The position numbers and the translations under genes are program-made. 64,000 nt of DNA from Tulasnella sp. 424. Lineage: Eukaryota; Basidiomycota; Agaricomycetes; Cantharellales; Tulasnellaceae. This document shows positions 22,189 to 32,097 of the stretch, in pieces (position 1 is the first letter of the stretch; every line of letters starts with the position of its first letter). The stretch lies in assembly GCA_019633425.1 (NCBI GenBank), contig WSUB01000044.1, positions 186,001 to 250,000 of the forward strand, written 5' to 3'. The notes under the pieces are model-generated. The model was not told where the DNA came from, searched no databases, and was given only the letters and a program-made list of their open reading frames with translations.

Positions 22189-24031
22189 CTACCACTCCTC
22201 TCCTGTTGGCGAATAATAGTAGTCGTCCTCGACTGTCACGATCAGCTCACATCCAACGATGTCCTTGAGCTCCTCATTGGTTCGGTAGTCCATATCGCTC
22301 ACTCCCGTTATGTCGAGAAGCTCCAGCTTATCGGGCCAGTGAATCGTAGTTTCTGCGTCCTGGTTTACCGCGTCGCCTTTTGGGCGGTCGCCATATCGTC
22401 TCCTGGCGAATTCGAACACATCCTGACGGGCTGTTGGGAAGCCGCAGAACGCCACTTTGCGAAGGCGAGGACAGCGCCATTCCACCTTGTTTCCGTCGCG
22501 TACGCGTTCCGTGAGGTGGTGGATCAGCTTCGGCGCTCCGCTTGAATTCAGGACGGAAAGCTCGGTGATATTCGGAATCCACTCGAAAATAGGAAGTCGT
22601 GTAAGGTCCACGCGATTCACGAGTTCGACCAAGGAAATGGAGCCTTCGTTGATGCCAGATGCAGATAACGTTTTAAGGTCTAGATTTCTTTGTAACCAAG
22701 TTAGATGATTCTGCAAGTCCGGGGGTCCGTCGATGCGTGCACAAAGCTTGACACACGGATCATCCGGGCCACGATTGACCGTGAGGTTGACTTCACTCCC
22801 CAAGATCGTGAGGTCGACGGTTTTTGCTTCGTTGAAGGCACATTTCATGGCGGGGAGCAAGTGTTCCAAGCTGGAATTGATATCTGGGAATGGGGTTCGT
22901 TCATCGCATGGGTCGGGCGCAATAAGAATTGTCTCAAATCTTGAAGTATGGATTGATTGGAGAAGAAGTGAAGTGGCTTGGCGATTTATGTTCCGGAGGG
23001 AGAGATCTTTGAGATGCGGAAGCACGATACTGGGAATGGTTGAGGGAGCGTCCGTAATGTCGGGGTCGACTAGATTAAGCTCCAAGACCTCAAGCCCAGG
23101 AGAGCGCTCAAGAATCGCGAACAGATGGGAAATGGAAGGTACTGGGCAGAACATGAGGACCAATACTGATAATCCTTTCAGCTCTACTGAAGCCCAATTG
23201 ATCGGCACCTGGTGCACGCTAAGCTCCTTTAGTTGCGGCGCAGCCCCACCAAATGGGTTGGTCACAAGAGGACCGTAGCCAATACACCTAACCGATGCCC
23301 GTCGGAGATTCGGCATATGTGTCTCCAAGACTTGCTCGAGCGGCGGGTCGAAGGACAGGGGAATGTTGAGGTATAATGTCCCCCACCTTTGGGCCAGTGG
23401 GAGGACAGCGTGAAGGAACGCAGTTACATTCTTTTCGTGAGGTATGGGTTTGTTTCGAGTGACGAGACGCGGGTCCGTCCACAAGCATCTGATGTTCAAG
23501 AGACTCCCTTTTGCCTTCCGGATGACGGTAGGTAAAAAGGCAGGGGGGCAAGTCGATTCCAGTACGGCCCAGAGACTTGGTGTCCCGCTAACCAAACTCC
23601 TCCAGACCGAGAAGACGGATGCCAACCTCTTGAGCCTTGCCAAGTGGGTAGTGGTTGTAGGTGGGCACAGTGCGTCGCTGTACAGCACAATGTGAAATAT
23701 CTCGACCACCACCTCCACGGGCAAACGGTTGATCGGGAGGAACGCGTTTCTTCGCTTCCTCGCTTGAATGATCCGGGCTTTCATGCTGGTTTCTAGAGTC
23801 GCTCGGGTGGGTTCAAGAGCTTTAATGGTATCTTGTGCTCCTGTTACTGATAGCGGGGCACAGGCTGCTCTACAAGCCAAGTGGTGGGTCAAAGGGGCCC
23901 GGTATTTTACTTTCGACTGGTTGTACTCACTGGTCGAGCACATACTCGTCGCGTGAGCCGTTCTCCGAGTAGAAACTCTTCGATAGAATACCAACCGCGT
24001 TGTTTATCGCGGTCTTCAATGCTGCTTTCAT
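22189..24031 (-). CDS. F-box-like protein A6, C-terminally shortened by a nonsense codon
   Basis: Exon 1 is 23931-24031 (MKAALKTAINNAVGILSKS), the intron is 23870-23930 (61 nt) and exon 2 is 22189-23869, giving 593 aa. The F-box core is LPVEVVVEIFHIVLYSD. The TAG at 22189-22191 replaces a TAT codon of A1 (EEW then stop, against DEWYG). The frame beyond still reads a related tail ending in LYDIFALAGE. This is the most diverged A copy and the last unit of the array, with no B partner upstream. Confidence 0.78.
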
Positions 24032-24399
24032 GGTGGAGGGAGGAGGGGATTGTGGTCGGATTTGTTTAGGCCAAAGGATCTCCGTCGTCTTAACAAAGCC
24101 AAAGTTTGTTCAGGCACAAAGACCGTCGCTTTTGTCACCAGTCCACGCCAAAGTCTCTATCAAGGCATAAATTCTTTGCGACACCAAGCTGGTCCATACA
24201 TATATACATGGCCAAAACCAATGTCTCGGTACAAGAATAATAAGATCAGGGGCTCCGAGTATCCGCACAGCGGTCCACCGGGTCTGATAAGAGCAAGAAA
24301 TCGCTTACACTGAAAGATCAAAACAACTAGAGATGACAGGCAAATGAAGAGGGGGGTATGGGTTTGGTATGATAGATGGGATGGTAATCACGGTGGATA
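24032..24399. other. End of the F-box array
   Basis: A short piece of the 5' spacer (AACAAAGCCAAAGTTTGTTCAGG) is recognisable up to about 24,110. After that the repeat similarity ends and unique sequence leads to the 3' end of the RhoGAP gene. No gene is seen. Confidence 0.6.
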
Positions 24400-27191
24400 T
24401 CATGGGGGGCTTCCGGTCATTTCACTTTCATCGACGAAGATGTCGGCATAGTGTTCGAGAATGGTCTCGATAGCCTAACGCAAAACAGGTCAGGTACGGA
24501 CGCCAGAATTAACGAACACGATGCGAGACACAGACCTTGCATTGCCAGTGCATATCTTGGAGCGTTGTTCCGCCTCCTGGTTGGCCGTCATTGTTGGCTG
24601 CAGCTGCTGGTGACGGTCCAAGCAAAGTGGGACCAAAAACCACAGAGAGATTATACGGCGACATGCCGTTTCGTTCTTTATGTTCAAGTACCCTAAAGTA
24701 AAGTCTTGTTAGCTTATTGAGACTAGCAGGAGAAAGGAGCACCCGCACTTGTGTAAATGGCCCATTAAGAATTTCAGAGTAGCGTAATTTGGATCAGGCA
24801 AGTCGTTGACCCGATGATGAAGCTGTATCTGCCGCAACCGCTCATTCTCCTCCTCTGCAATCAATCGTGTCAATATATGTTAACGTTACGAAGAGGTGGT
24901 CGCACTCACTCGCAGCTTCAATGTACCCTTGGTACAGGCCAAACGTCAACAAAGGCTCAGGAAGCTCTCTCAACCAGAGCTTCAAGACACTCGTCACGTT
25001 ATTCACGTCCATCCTCCATTCGTCATGCATCAAATCCGCTGCCTCGATGTCGCGATCCAGAATGACTTTGAGCTTCTGGACTTTGCTGCTCGTCCCGCTG
25101 AGTCGGAAAATACCCATTGAGCCTAAGCCATAGGTTTCGATCGCTTCGCAACACTTCTCCACGATACGCGGCACTTCAACATTGTCTCGAATCATCTGCT
25201 CCTCAAGAGGAATTCCGAACGTTGGGTGACCACGATCAGGATACTGTTGCATGGCTTTTGCAATAGCCGGTGGGAAGGCCTCTTGCGGGCTAGCGCCGTT
25301 TGCCGGACCGCCATTTGGAGCCGGGCTATGATTTCCGCTGTGAGTAGCCAGGGATCCCCGAGTCTCCGAATGAGGTATCCGAGCACTGGGATCGGGCTGA
25401 TGGTAACGAGGTACAGGTGGGGCCTTTGGAGCAAGGAGGACATAGCCAGTAAGTACCCTTTTATGAACTCGTGGGCGGGGAAACTTACGAATCCTTCTTC
25501 CCAGGGACCTTCTCTTCGTGGTCCAGTTGGCCGATTCGTAGCAATAGCGTAGTTCTGCATGTACACCTTAAAGTCCTGCCTGTTATCAATCGATTCCATG
25601 ATTGGTTTCAAACCGGGCCCTAGAACAAATGGCATTGGTAAGACGGGTCTATAAGGCCAAGGTGCGCAGCTCACCATCCTCGATTCCACCAGTGGGGGCA
25701 ACCGTAGAACCATCGTTCAAGACAATTGATTCGAAAAGGAAGGCGTATCTGGAGAGGTGATACTGCGTTCCGAGGTCGATTTCATCCGCGCATTCCTTCA
25801 GCGACCGCAGAATGCGGGGGAGTTGGAAGTTGAAATATTCTTGGCGCATGGCTTGAGTTTCTAGAACGGCTTTCCTGAAAGCGTCCGAGAATGTGGACAT
25901 TCTCTGGCGAACATCCTCCTCCTGCTTCGCTATCTGAAGTTGGACCATGAGTAGGGGTGTTTAGCTAACATAAGAATGACTTACCGAAGCTGGATTTTTT
26001 CCCTTCAACAGCATGCCACCTTTTGCTACCGCTTTCCCTATTACACGCTTCCCGCTTGGACCGCCATTCCGGTTATGAGTACCGTCCTTCATCGACTCTC
26101 CCTCCTTCGCTAGCAATATCCTTTCCAGCTCTTCATGTGTGGAGTCGAATCGAGTCTTGGCCTTTTCTAGCGCCATCTCACTCTCCTGCAGGGCTCGTTC
26201 GTAACGAGTGGCGAGGTCTTTTGTGGCTTTCCGGTTCTTCTCGACTTCTTTCGCCAAATTGGCCAGGTCCTCGCTCATTTCATTAAGGCGCGCAGCGAAT
26301 TTGAGTCTGTTTTCGGCAATTACGTCGTGGAGTTTCATTGTCGATTGCCATGCCGTCACAAAGGTTCCAGCTTTGGCATCGGAGAGTGCGTAAGCCTCAT
26401 GGGCTGACCGGGCGGTCTTCTGGAGCGTTCGGCCGTACTCGTCTTCAACGACGGCGCGTTTCTTGAAGAACATGGATACTTCCTAAAAAGAGTGGTGTCG
26501 GGATGGCAAACCGAGCCCGAAAGTGTGAGGGAAACATACGCGGCAAGAAATCATGCTCTGCTTAATTCGGTCGAGGAGCAGTGGTACGCCACACTGGTTA
26601 AGCCGTGGTCAGTCAGAATTCAAATGTGAATACGGTCTGAGCTGCACTCACGTCGAGATCGCATAGTGCTCTCAGAATGCCTTCATCGAAACCATTCTGG
26701 ATGCTAGAATCCTCTAATTCCATTGTTGGCGCGTATTGGGTCGGTACTTTATCCGCCGAGGCGACACTTCGAGGCATGCTATTCCTTCTTGGGGGATGAT
26801 GCGTTCCATGAGGTGGGTGGTGTTGCTGCTGCGTTACAGGGATGCCAAATGGGATGTCCTCGCTCTGCCGCGGAGACGGCGAGAGCGATGAGGGTGGCGT
26901 GCCCGCTCTCAAGTTGAGATTCGTCATGCCGTTGGTAGGGGAGTGAGGACCGACACTCTGAGACCGAACACTTGGACTATGACCAGCTCCCGTGCCATTG
27001 GTGTGGCCGCTGTGTGGATGCGGGTGCGGATGCGGGTGCTGCGAGTTTGTTTGAACTGACGAAGACCGGGGTGGATAGGAGGAACCAGGCGTGGAGGCCG
27101 CTGTCGGAGGCGAGCTGGACGTTGGCAAGCGTGGCGAGTCGTGCTCGACCGAAGGCGCGTGGGATGCGTCGGTCGAGGAGTCGGCGTACAT
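24400..27191 (-). CDS. RGD1: F-BAR and RhoGAP domain protein (Rgd1-like)
   Basis: This is a multi-exon gene. Exon 1 (26652-27191) encodes a disordered, Ser/Pro/His-rich leader from MYADSSTDASHAPS, with a His-Pro repeat, that ends ILRALCDLD. A short exon encodes CGVPLLLDRIKQSMISCR and starts an F-BAR domain, which continues as EVSMFFKKRAVVEDEYGR, LQKTARSAHEAY and a long coiled coil. A Pro/Ser linker then leads to a RhoGAP domain with TFGIPLEEQ, GIFRLSG (arginine finger), LKLWLRELPEPLL and NGMSPYNLSVVFGPTLL. The stop is at 24400 after FVDESEMTGSPP. In yeast, Rgd1 binds membranes through the F-BAR domain and switches off Rho3/Rho4. The same role is inferred here. Exact linker exon ends are approximate. 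Confidence 0.85.
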
Positions 27192-27351
27192 TGGGGGAGG
27201 GTGAGGGGAGAGAGGCGCGGATTTGGAAAGGTAACTTGGAAGTAAATTCCGATAGAGACTGAGGACGCCGAGGTCGCGCGAACTTCGATACCCTGTCGGC
27301 CTTTTCCGAAGCGCTCGAATAATACATAAAGAGGTAAACAAGATGGCAATT

Positions 27352-28506
27352 TTACAGAAACGAAACGAAAAGACCAGGGCTACAGGATTCGGTGGCTCCG
27401 GTCTTGGGCTGGGACGATAATGAAGCGCTTTGGAAGTCGGGCGGTTTAGCGAAACGAGGGAAATTGCAGATTTGGAAACCACAGAATTCAACGGCGGTAA
27501 CACTCACGGTTTCCGAGTAGGCGTCTTTTAGCGCAAGGTTCAATTCCCCCTTCCATTGCTGTTCAAATACTATCCCGAGATCGGTTTCTGCGAAACAAGC
27601 CACATGGTAAGCAGGGGTAGAGATGCGAAGACCCGTCGAGGCGGCCACGAACCTTCGTCTCCCGAGGTAAACGCGGGCATGATTTCCCGAGAGGCTCGGT
27701 CGACGTGCCATACCTGTGAGCTGTACGTGGAGTTGGTATGGCATTGGCTAACCCTGCAGTATTCAAGTCCGGCGGCCGGGATGTGGGCGGAAGCTGCCAT
27801 GAAATACGCGTTATGACCAATAGCCATCAAATCTAGGATAAGCTGGGCTTACTGGACGGTCCCAGAACCAATCGTCTAAAGGTAAAAGCGACCGTTCTCG
27901 TTAGAGCCAACAATTGGGGAGGGACCCTCGACTTACGAGTACATGTCAGGGGAACCATCAAAGATCAGACCAAGGTGCTTATTCGGGCCTAATTGTTGCT
28001 TGGCATTCTGTGGCATAAGTTAGCTAGACACACCTCTAGTTTACGACTGCAATGCTTTACCTTTGCTGTGATACGTTGCTGGAAGCCATCGTACTCGGGG
28101 GTCTTGATCCTCAGAGCATGTTCCAAAGGAACGGGGGCAAGCCTAGTAGGTTCATATCGCTCTCGGTTAAAGAATATAAGAAAAGATCGCACAGAACAGA
28201 TTGTTCTTACACTCCCGAGTCCGTTTCACCCAAGTAACCGATCAGAATTTCGCCGTTGTACCAAACGCTGACGAAGGAATCGCCATCCTTGCTAAGTGCT
28301 AGACAATAGTTTCAACCTGAGTCAAGCCATCTATTACCCTGCCGTAATGAGTACTCACCCTGGGAGAAGACATTCTGTGCTCGAGGAACAAAGGAGCCCG
28401 TGCTTATCCACGTGCCACGGGCGTCATGAGGATGGGTGGAGGCAAAGATAACAAGAGCAGTGCATCCAGCGAGAAGTATTAGGCTTGTTGCTTTGAGGAA
28501 CGCCAT
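27352..28506 (-). CDS. Unknown protein with N-terminal signal or anchor segment
   Basis: Read as about seven exons. Exon 1 (28359-28506) begins MAFLKATSLILLAGCTALVI, a signal peptide or type II anchor. Later pieces, all joined in frame by GT-AG introns, include DGDSFVSVWYNGEILIGYLG, PVPLEHALRIKTPEYDG, QLGPNKHLGLIFDGSPDMYS, a 23-nt exon (27853-27875), SAHIPAAGLEYC, HVDRASREIMPAF and TDLGIVFEQQWKGELNLAL. I do not recognise the family. The 3' end is uncertain. A stop is reached at 27352 if the last predicted donor (GTGAGT after DAYSET) is not used. Confidence 0.5.
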
Positions 28507-28965
28507 GTAGGGGTGATGCGACGGAGACAAAAAAGGTGAGAGTCGTACTGTCCTAAAGGTCCGCTCTCGTCTTATATTGTTGCCCCCTTCTAGAGGTGGC
28601 TTGGATTTTACCTCACCAATGATGAACATAGTACTTGTGATGGTTAAAAGTGGACCTGAAGTGCCTGGTCGAGGTCTGCTGAATTGACTTCAGTCGGAAA
28701 GGTAAACAACGACCACATCACTGGCACCGAGTTCAAAGGCTCGCGTATTCGGGATCCAATTCGGTCCGATTAGGATGTAAAGACTCGCAACTCTGTATCT
28801 AGGGGACCCGATGACGAGACTTGAAGACTCTCCGGGTTAGGAACCGGGTTCAATGGGGGGGGGGGGACATGGTGGCGGGGAGGTTCAAACGCTATGACGT
28901 CGACAGTGATTATATCGAAGAGCCGTCCAACATCCTTAATTCATCCCAGCTTACCCCAACTCAAG
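28507..28965. other. Intergenic, divergent promoters
   Basis: This lies between the unknown minus-strand gene and a doubtful plus-strand gene. It contains a run of ten or so G at ~28,855-28,865. No feature is recognised. Confidence 0.4.
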
Positions 28966-29986
28966 ATGGAAGACCTTTTCTCCGGAACAGGTACAGTGAC
29001 TCTGCACCTAGATTAGAGATCTATGTGTTCATTCATTACTTTCGAGTTTAGCTTACTTTAGTCCGAACGTTTCCCGCTTCATCAAGAAGGCCTGGAGTAC
29101 GTTCGCGCCATTTGGAAATGAACATCACTTTCAATCCTCGTTACCCCATAGTCAAGAGCGGAGGATTGTTCTCCAAGAAGTATAGCAAGACAGTTTGGTT
29201 TTTCTACGATGGGCCGGACGATCCTGACCTTGCTCGGTGCGTGGCTGGGCCTGTCAAAGTGAACTTCTTGTTTGGGTAACCGATACTCGCCCCCCAGCTT
29301 CTCTCGAAGACCTATACTAGTAAGTGCTAATTCTCCGTCGAGATTGTTAGCAAGACGGTCATTACTTTCTTCGGGCTTAGCGCCATGATTGCCGCTGGAT
29401 TATGGACTCACGCCGTTCTGGTTACTTGCAAGACTTGGCAGCTTACCTTCTAACACGTAGGTCTGAGTAATCACATGCCCCCAATACTAAAAGTATTTTG
29501 ATCTATACTGCAGCTTTAAGAGAAAAATACTCGTCTAGCTCTCCTCAGAGTGGAACTGCTACTCTCGTCGATACCGACACATCGTATACCAAAGACTTCG
29601 ACGACTTCTCTCATCACAGACAAACCGCACGCTCCGTTTCTAAAGAAGATGACATCGAAGAAGATGGACTAATACCTCGCTATCTAACCCCTCCCGGCAT
29701 TCTTGATGAGGACGACTCTGACCGAGACCTCATACCTCGCTACGTCTCTCCTCCGCCTCAAATAGGCATAGTCTCAGACATGCGTAAAGCTGATTCCCAA
29801 GCATTTGCACGAAGCCACACGAGCCTTGGGTCGTCTATAAACGCTACGCTGTATCAGAACTACTCTCATGAAGAAACTTTCAGTCAGTCAGAGCCTACGG
29901 ATGCTGATGGAACCGGGAAGCGGGAGATTATGGAGGATCACGCCCAGACGTTTAGGCAAGTAAACTTCCCCCTCCTTGGCCGATAG
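28966..29986 (+). CDS. Doubtful gene or pseudogene with one membrane segment and an acidic C-terminal region
   Basis: A plausible first exon begins MEDLFSGT (28966) and splices to AYFSPNVSRFIKKAW. A later piece, VSKTVITFFGLSAMIAAGLW, looks like a transmembrane helix. The last open stretch (to TAG, 29984-29986) is Ser/Asp-rich and holds two near copies of a motif, GLIPRYLTPPG and DLIPRYVSPPP, about 25 residues apart. I could not join the pieces cleanly: a stop follows the membrane segment and no good donor fixes it. It may be a decayed gene or a wrongly read model. No family is recognised. Confidence 0.3.
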
Positions 29987-30634
29987 AAGTGATGCGGAAT
30001 TTTGACTCTTGAGGCTTTCATTAGTTGGTCTTCTCTGGCCATTCCCAAGGGGTTTTCAAGTCTTCACTTCACAGATCGTGTCATCATCAACCGCATTACG
30101 AGATCTGATGATCTTAACATAGTAGTGGCATCAGATGCGCTGCTAAAGACTTGCTCCTATTCTCGCAACGAACCGAACGCCGTTCGCTTTGAACGCCAAG
30201 CCAAGTATCAGGGACGGGTATTTGGTGCACAGATAAAGCCCTTCTGAAGTGATTATTTCGACTGAGCTTTCTACTACTCTGTACTCAGCTGATACATATT
30301 GCTGGTAATACGTTTGGTCAAAGTCAGCCTCAGGTGGATGTCTGAAGGGACTCAGTAATTAAAAAGTCGGCCGTGCGGCAATGATCCGGAAGCTTGCATG
30401 TAATCAACGCGAAGCTCATTGGACTGTGTAACTTCCCTCTTTCCCTCGAGCTCCTAATATTACAAATTGGAGGCATCACGGAACGGGGAATCGGGAGAAT
30501 AATAAGCGCTGAGACATCTCGGAAAGTGTTTGACGTTGTATGTATACGTGTCGCAACAAGCTCGCTCGGTCAGCTTTGAAATATCCTTCCTGCACTCATC
30601 TCTCTCTCCCTTACTGTCGCTACCACCCACCACC
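29987..30634. other. Intergenic
   Basis: This runs between the doubtful gene and the disulfide isomerase gene. It has short open frames only. A pyrimidine-rich stretch (TCTCTCTCCCTTACTG, ~30,600-30,616) just upstream of the ATG is typical of a fungal core promoter or 5' UTR. Confidence 0.4.
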
Positions 30635-31768
30635 ATGCTCACGAAGACTTTCTTTACTGCATTGTCCGTGCTTGCAACCTGCGTCGCTGCAGGGATGTAT
30701 CCTGCTAAAGGACCCGTCAAAATGTTGACGCAGACGGACTTCAAGAAGGTCCTGAGCGAGGATGTGAGCCTGCCCGCACCGCTGATGATCGTACTAATAT
30801 GAGGCTGACGAAGTGGTCACCCTGACAGAGAACCGTCATCGTTGCATTTGTTGCCCCGTGGTGCGGTGTACGTGTTTCTCGGTCTCGGTGTAGAGACCCT
30901 TACTAAGCCCCCGTCTGCACACTCGCCTTCAGCACTGCAAGAACCTCACCCCAGAATACCTCAGCGCCGCCAAAGCTCTCAACCCACTTGTCCCCTTCTA
31001 CGCTGTCGACTGTGATGCCCAAGAGAACAAAGGAATCTGCGGCGAACAGGTACGCTCGTCTTCACAGTTCTCTTTTCGCCCCCAAATCCTTGACGCATCA
31101 CATTTTTCAGGGAATCAAAGGTTTCCCAACTATCAAGGTAAGGAATGTGCTCCCCATTCTGGTGAAACCGTTCTCATGACGAATCACATTCCCTATAGTC
31201 CTTCCCTCGCGGCTTGAAGACCCCTCCACATGATTACCGAGGCGAGCGCAAATCCGGTGCTATCATCGAATACATGACGAGCGAAGTTCCAAACCGCGCC
31301 GCCGTGGTTAAAGGACACGCTCAGGTCGAGCCTTGGTTGAAGAAGGTGCGAGCGAAATTCGACTCTATCCATATTTCGTCGACCAGCTCCCTAACGCTCA
31401 TCTTTTATATGCTACAGGAAGCTACTCTCCCCCACGCCCTCCTCCTAACATCCAAACCAAAGGCTCCTTTACTGTGGAAGGTTATCGCAAACAAGTTCAA
31501 CAAGCAAATTGGATTCGGCGCGTCGAAGGACGCTGACGGTGCAACTGCCAAGGCCTTGGGTATCGCGGATGCGACTGGCAAGGAATCTCGTGTCTTGATC
31601 TGGCCAGCCGGTGCTACTGAGCCAACGGTTTACCAAGGTGGGGGAACTCAATGAAGAGAGGAAACTCGTTCTGACATGACCATTCCCCCTTCAGGTACAC
31701 TGAAATACGACGCGTTAGTAAAGCACTTTGAGTCGCTGCTTGGTTCCAAGTCCAAGGAAGAGCTGTAA
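30635..31768 (+). CDS. ER protein disulfide isomerase (thioredoxin-domain, Mpd1/PDIA6-like)
   Basis: The ATG is at 30635, with signal peptide MLTKTFFTALSVLATCVAAG. After splicing, one N-terminal thioredoxin domain reads [20 protein letters not shown]...VPFYAVDCD...GIKGFPTIK, with active site CGHC and the cis-Pro in FPT. A second region without a CxxC follows (ATLPHALLLTSKPKAPLLWK, ESRVLIWPAG), and the protein ends SKSKEEL. One intron falls between the CG and HC of the active site (after GGT, before CAC). The C-terminal KEEL resembles HDEL/KDEL retrieval signals, which fits an ER lumen resident. The reaction is thiol-disulfide exchange during folding. Length, about 300 aa, is usual for single-active-site fungal PDIs. 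Confidence 0.88.
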
Positions 31769-32097
31769 CAGTTTCCACTCTGACTGTCCAATGGGATTAT
31801 TTTGATTATCTGGACATCTCCATGAGACCGTCCCGAATTCTCGAGTCTGCAGCGCGCGTATACAAAGTGAAACGCGTATCGCGTGCAAAAGATGTATTGT
31901 CATTACAAAAAAGCCAGAGATCGTGAACGAAAAGACATAGGCATCATGAGTATATAGACGAACTAAGAGATTGATCTAGGGTGGGGGGGGGATGCAGAAT
32001 AGCTTAAGATTATTGAGTGGATAGGTGGTTTGAATTGTGTGGTTGAGACTTGAGCGGTCTTCACCTAACGCAGGTTCCAGCCAGTCTTTTCTGTCAT
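31769..32097. other. Convergent 3' ends
   Basis: This lies between the disulfide isomerase and sterol acyltransferase stop codons. It is AT-rich with a G run at 31,981-31,989. No gene is seen. Confidence 0.4.

Noticed and set aside
26990..27090. His-Pro repeat in the RhoGAP leader as a possible mobile or CRISPR-like repeat
   Set aside because: It is a short low-complexity codon repeat within a coding exon, a common feature of disordered fungal leaders.
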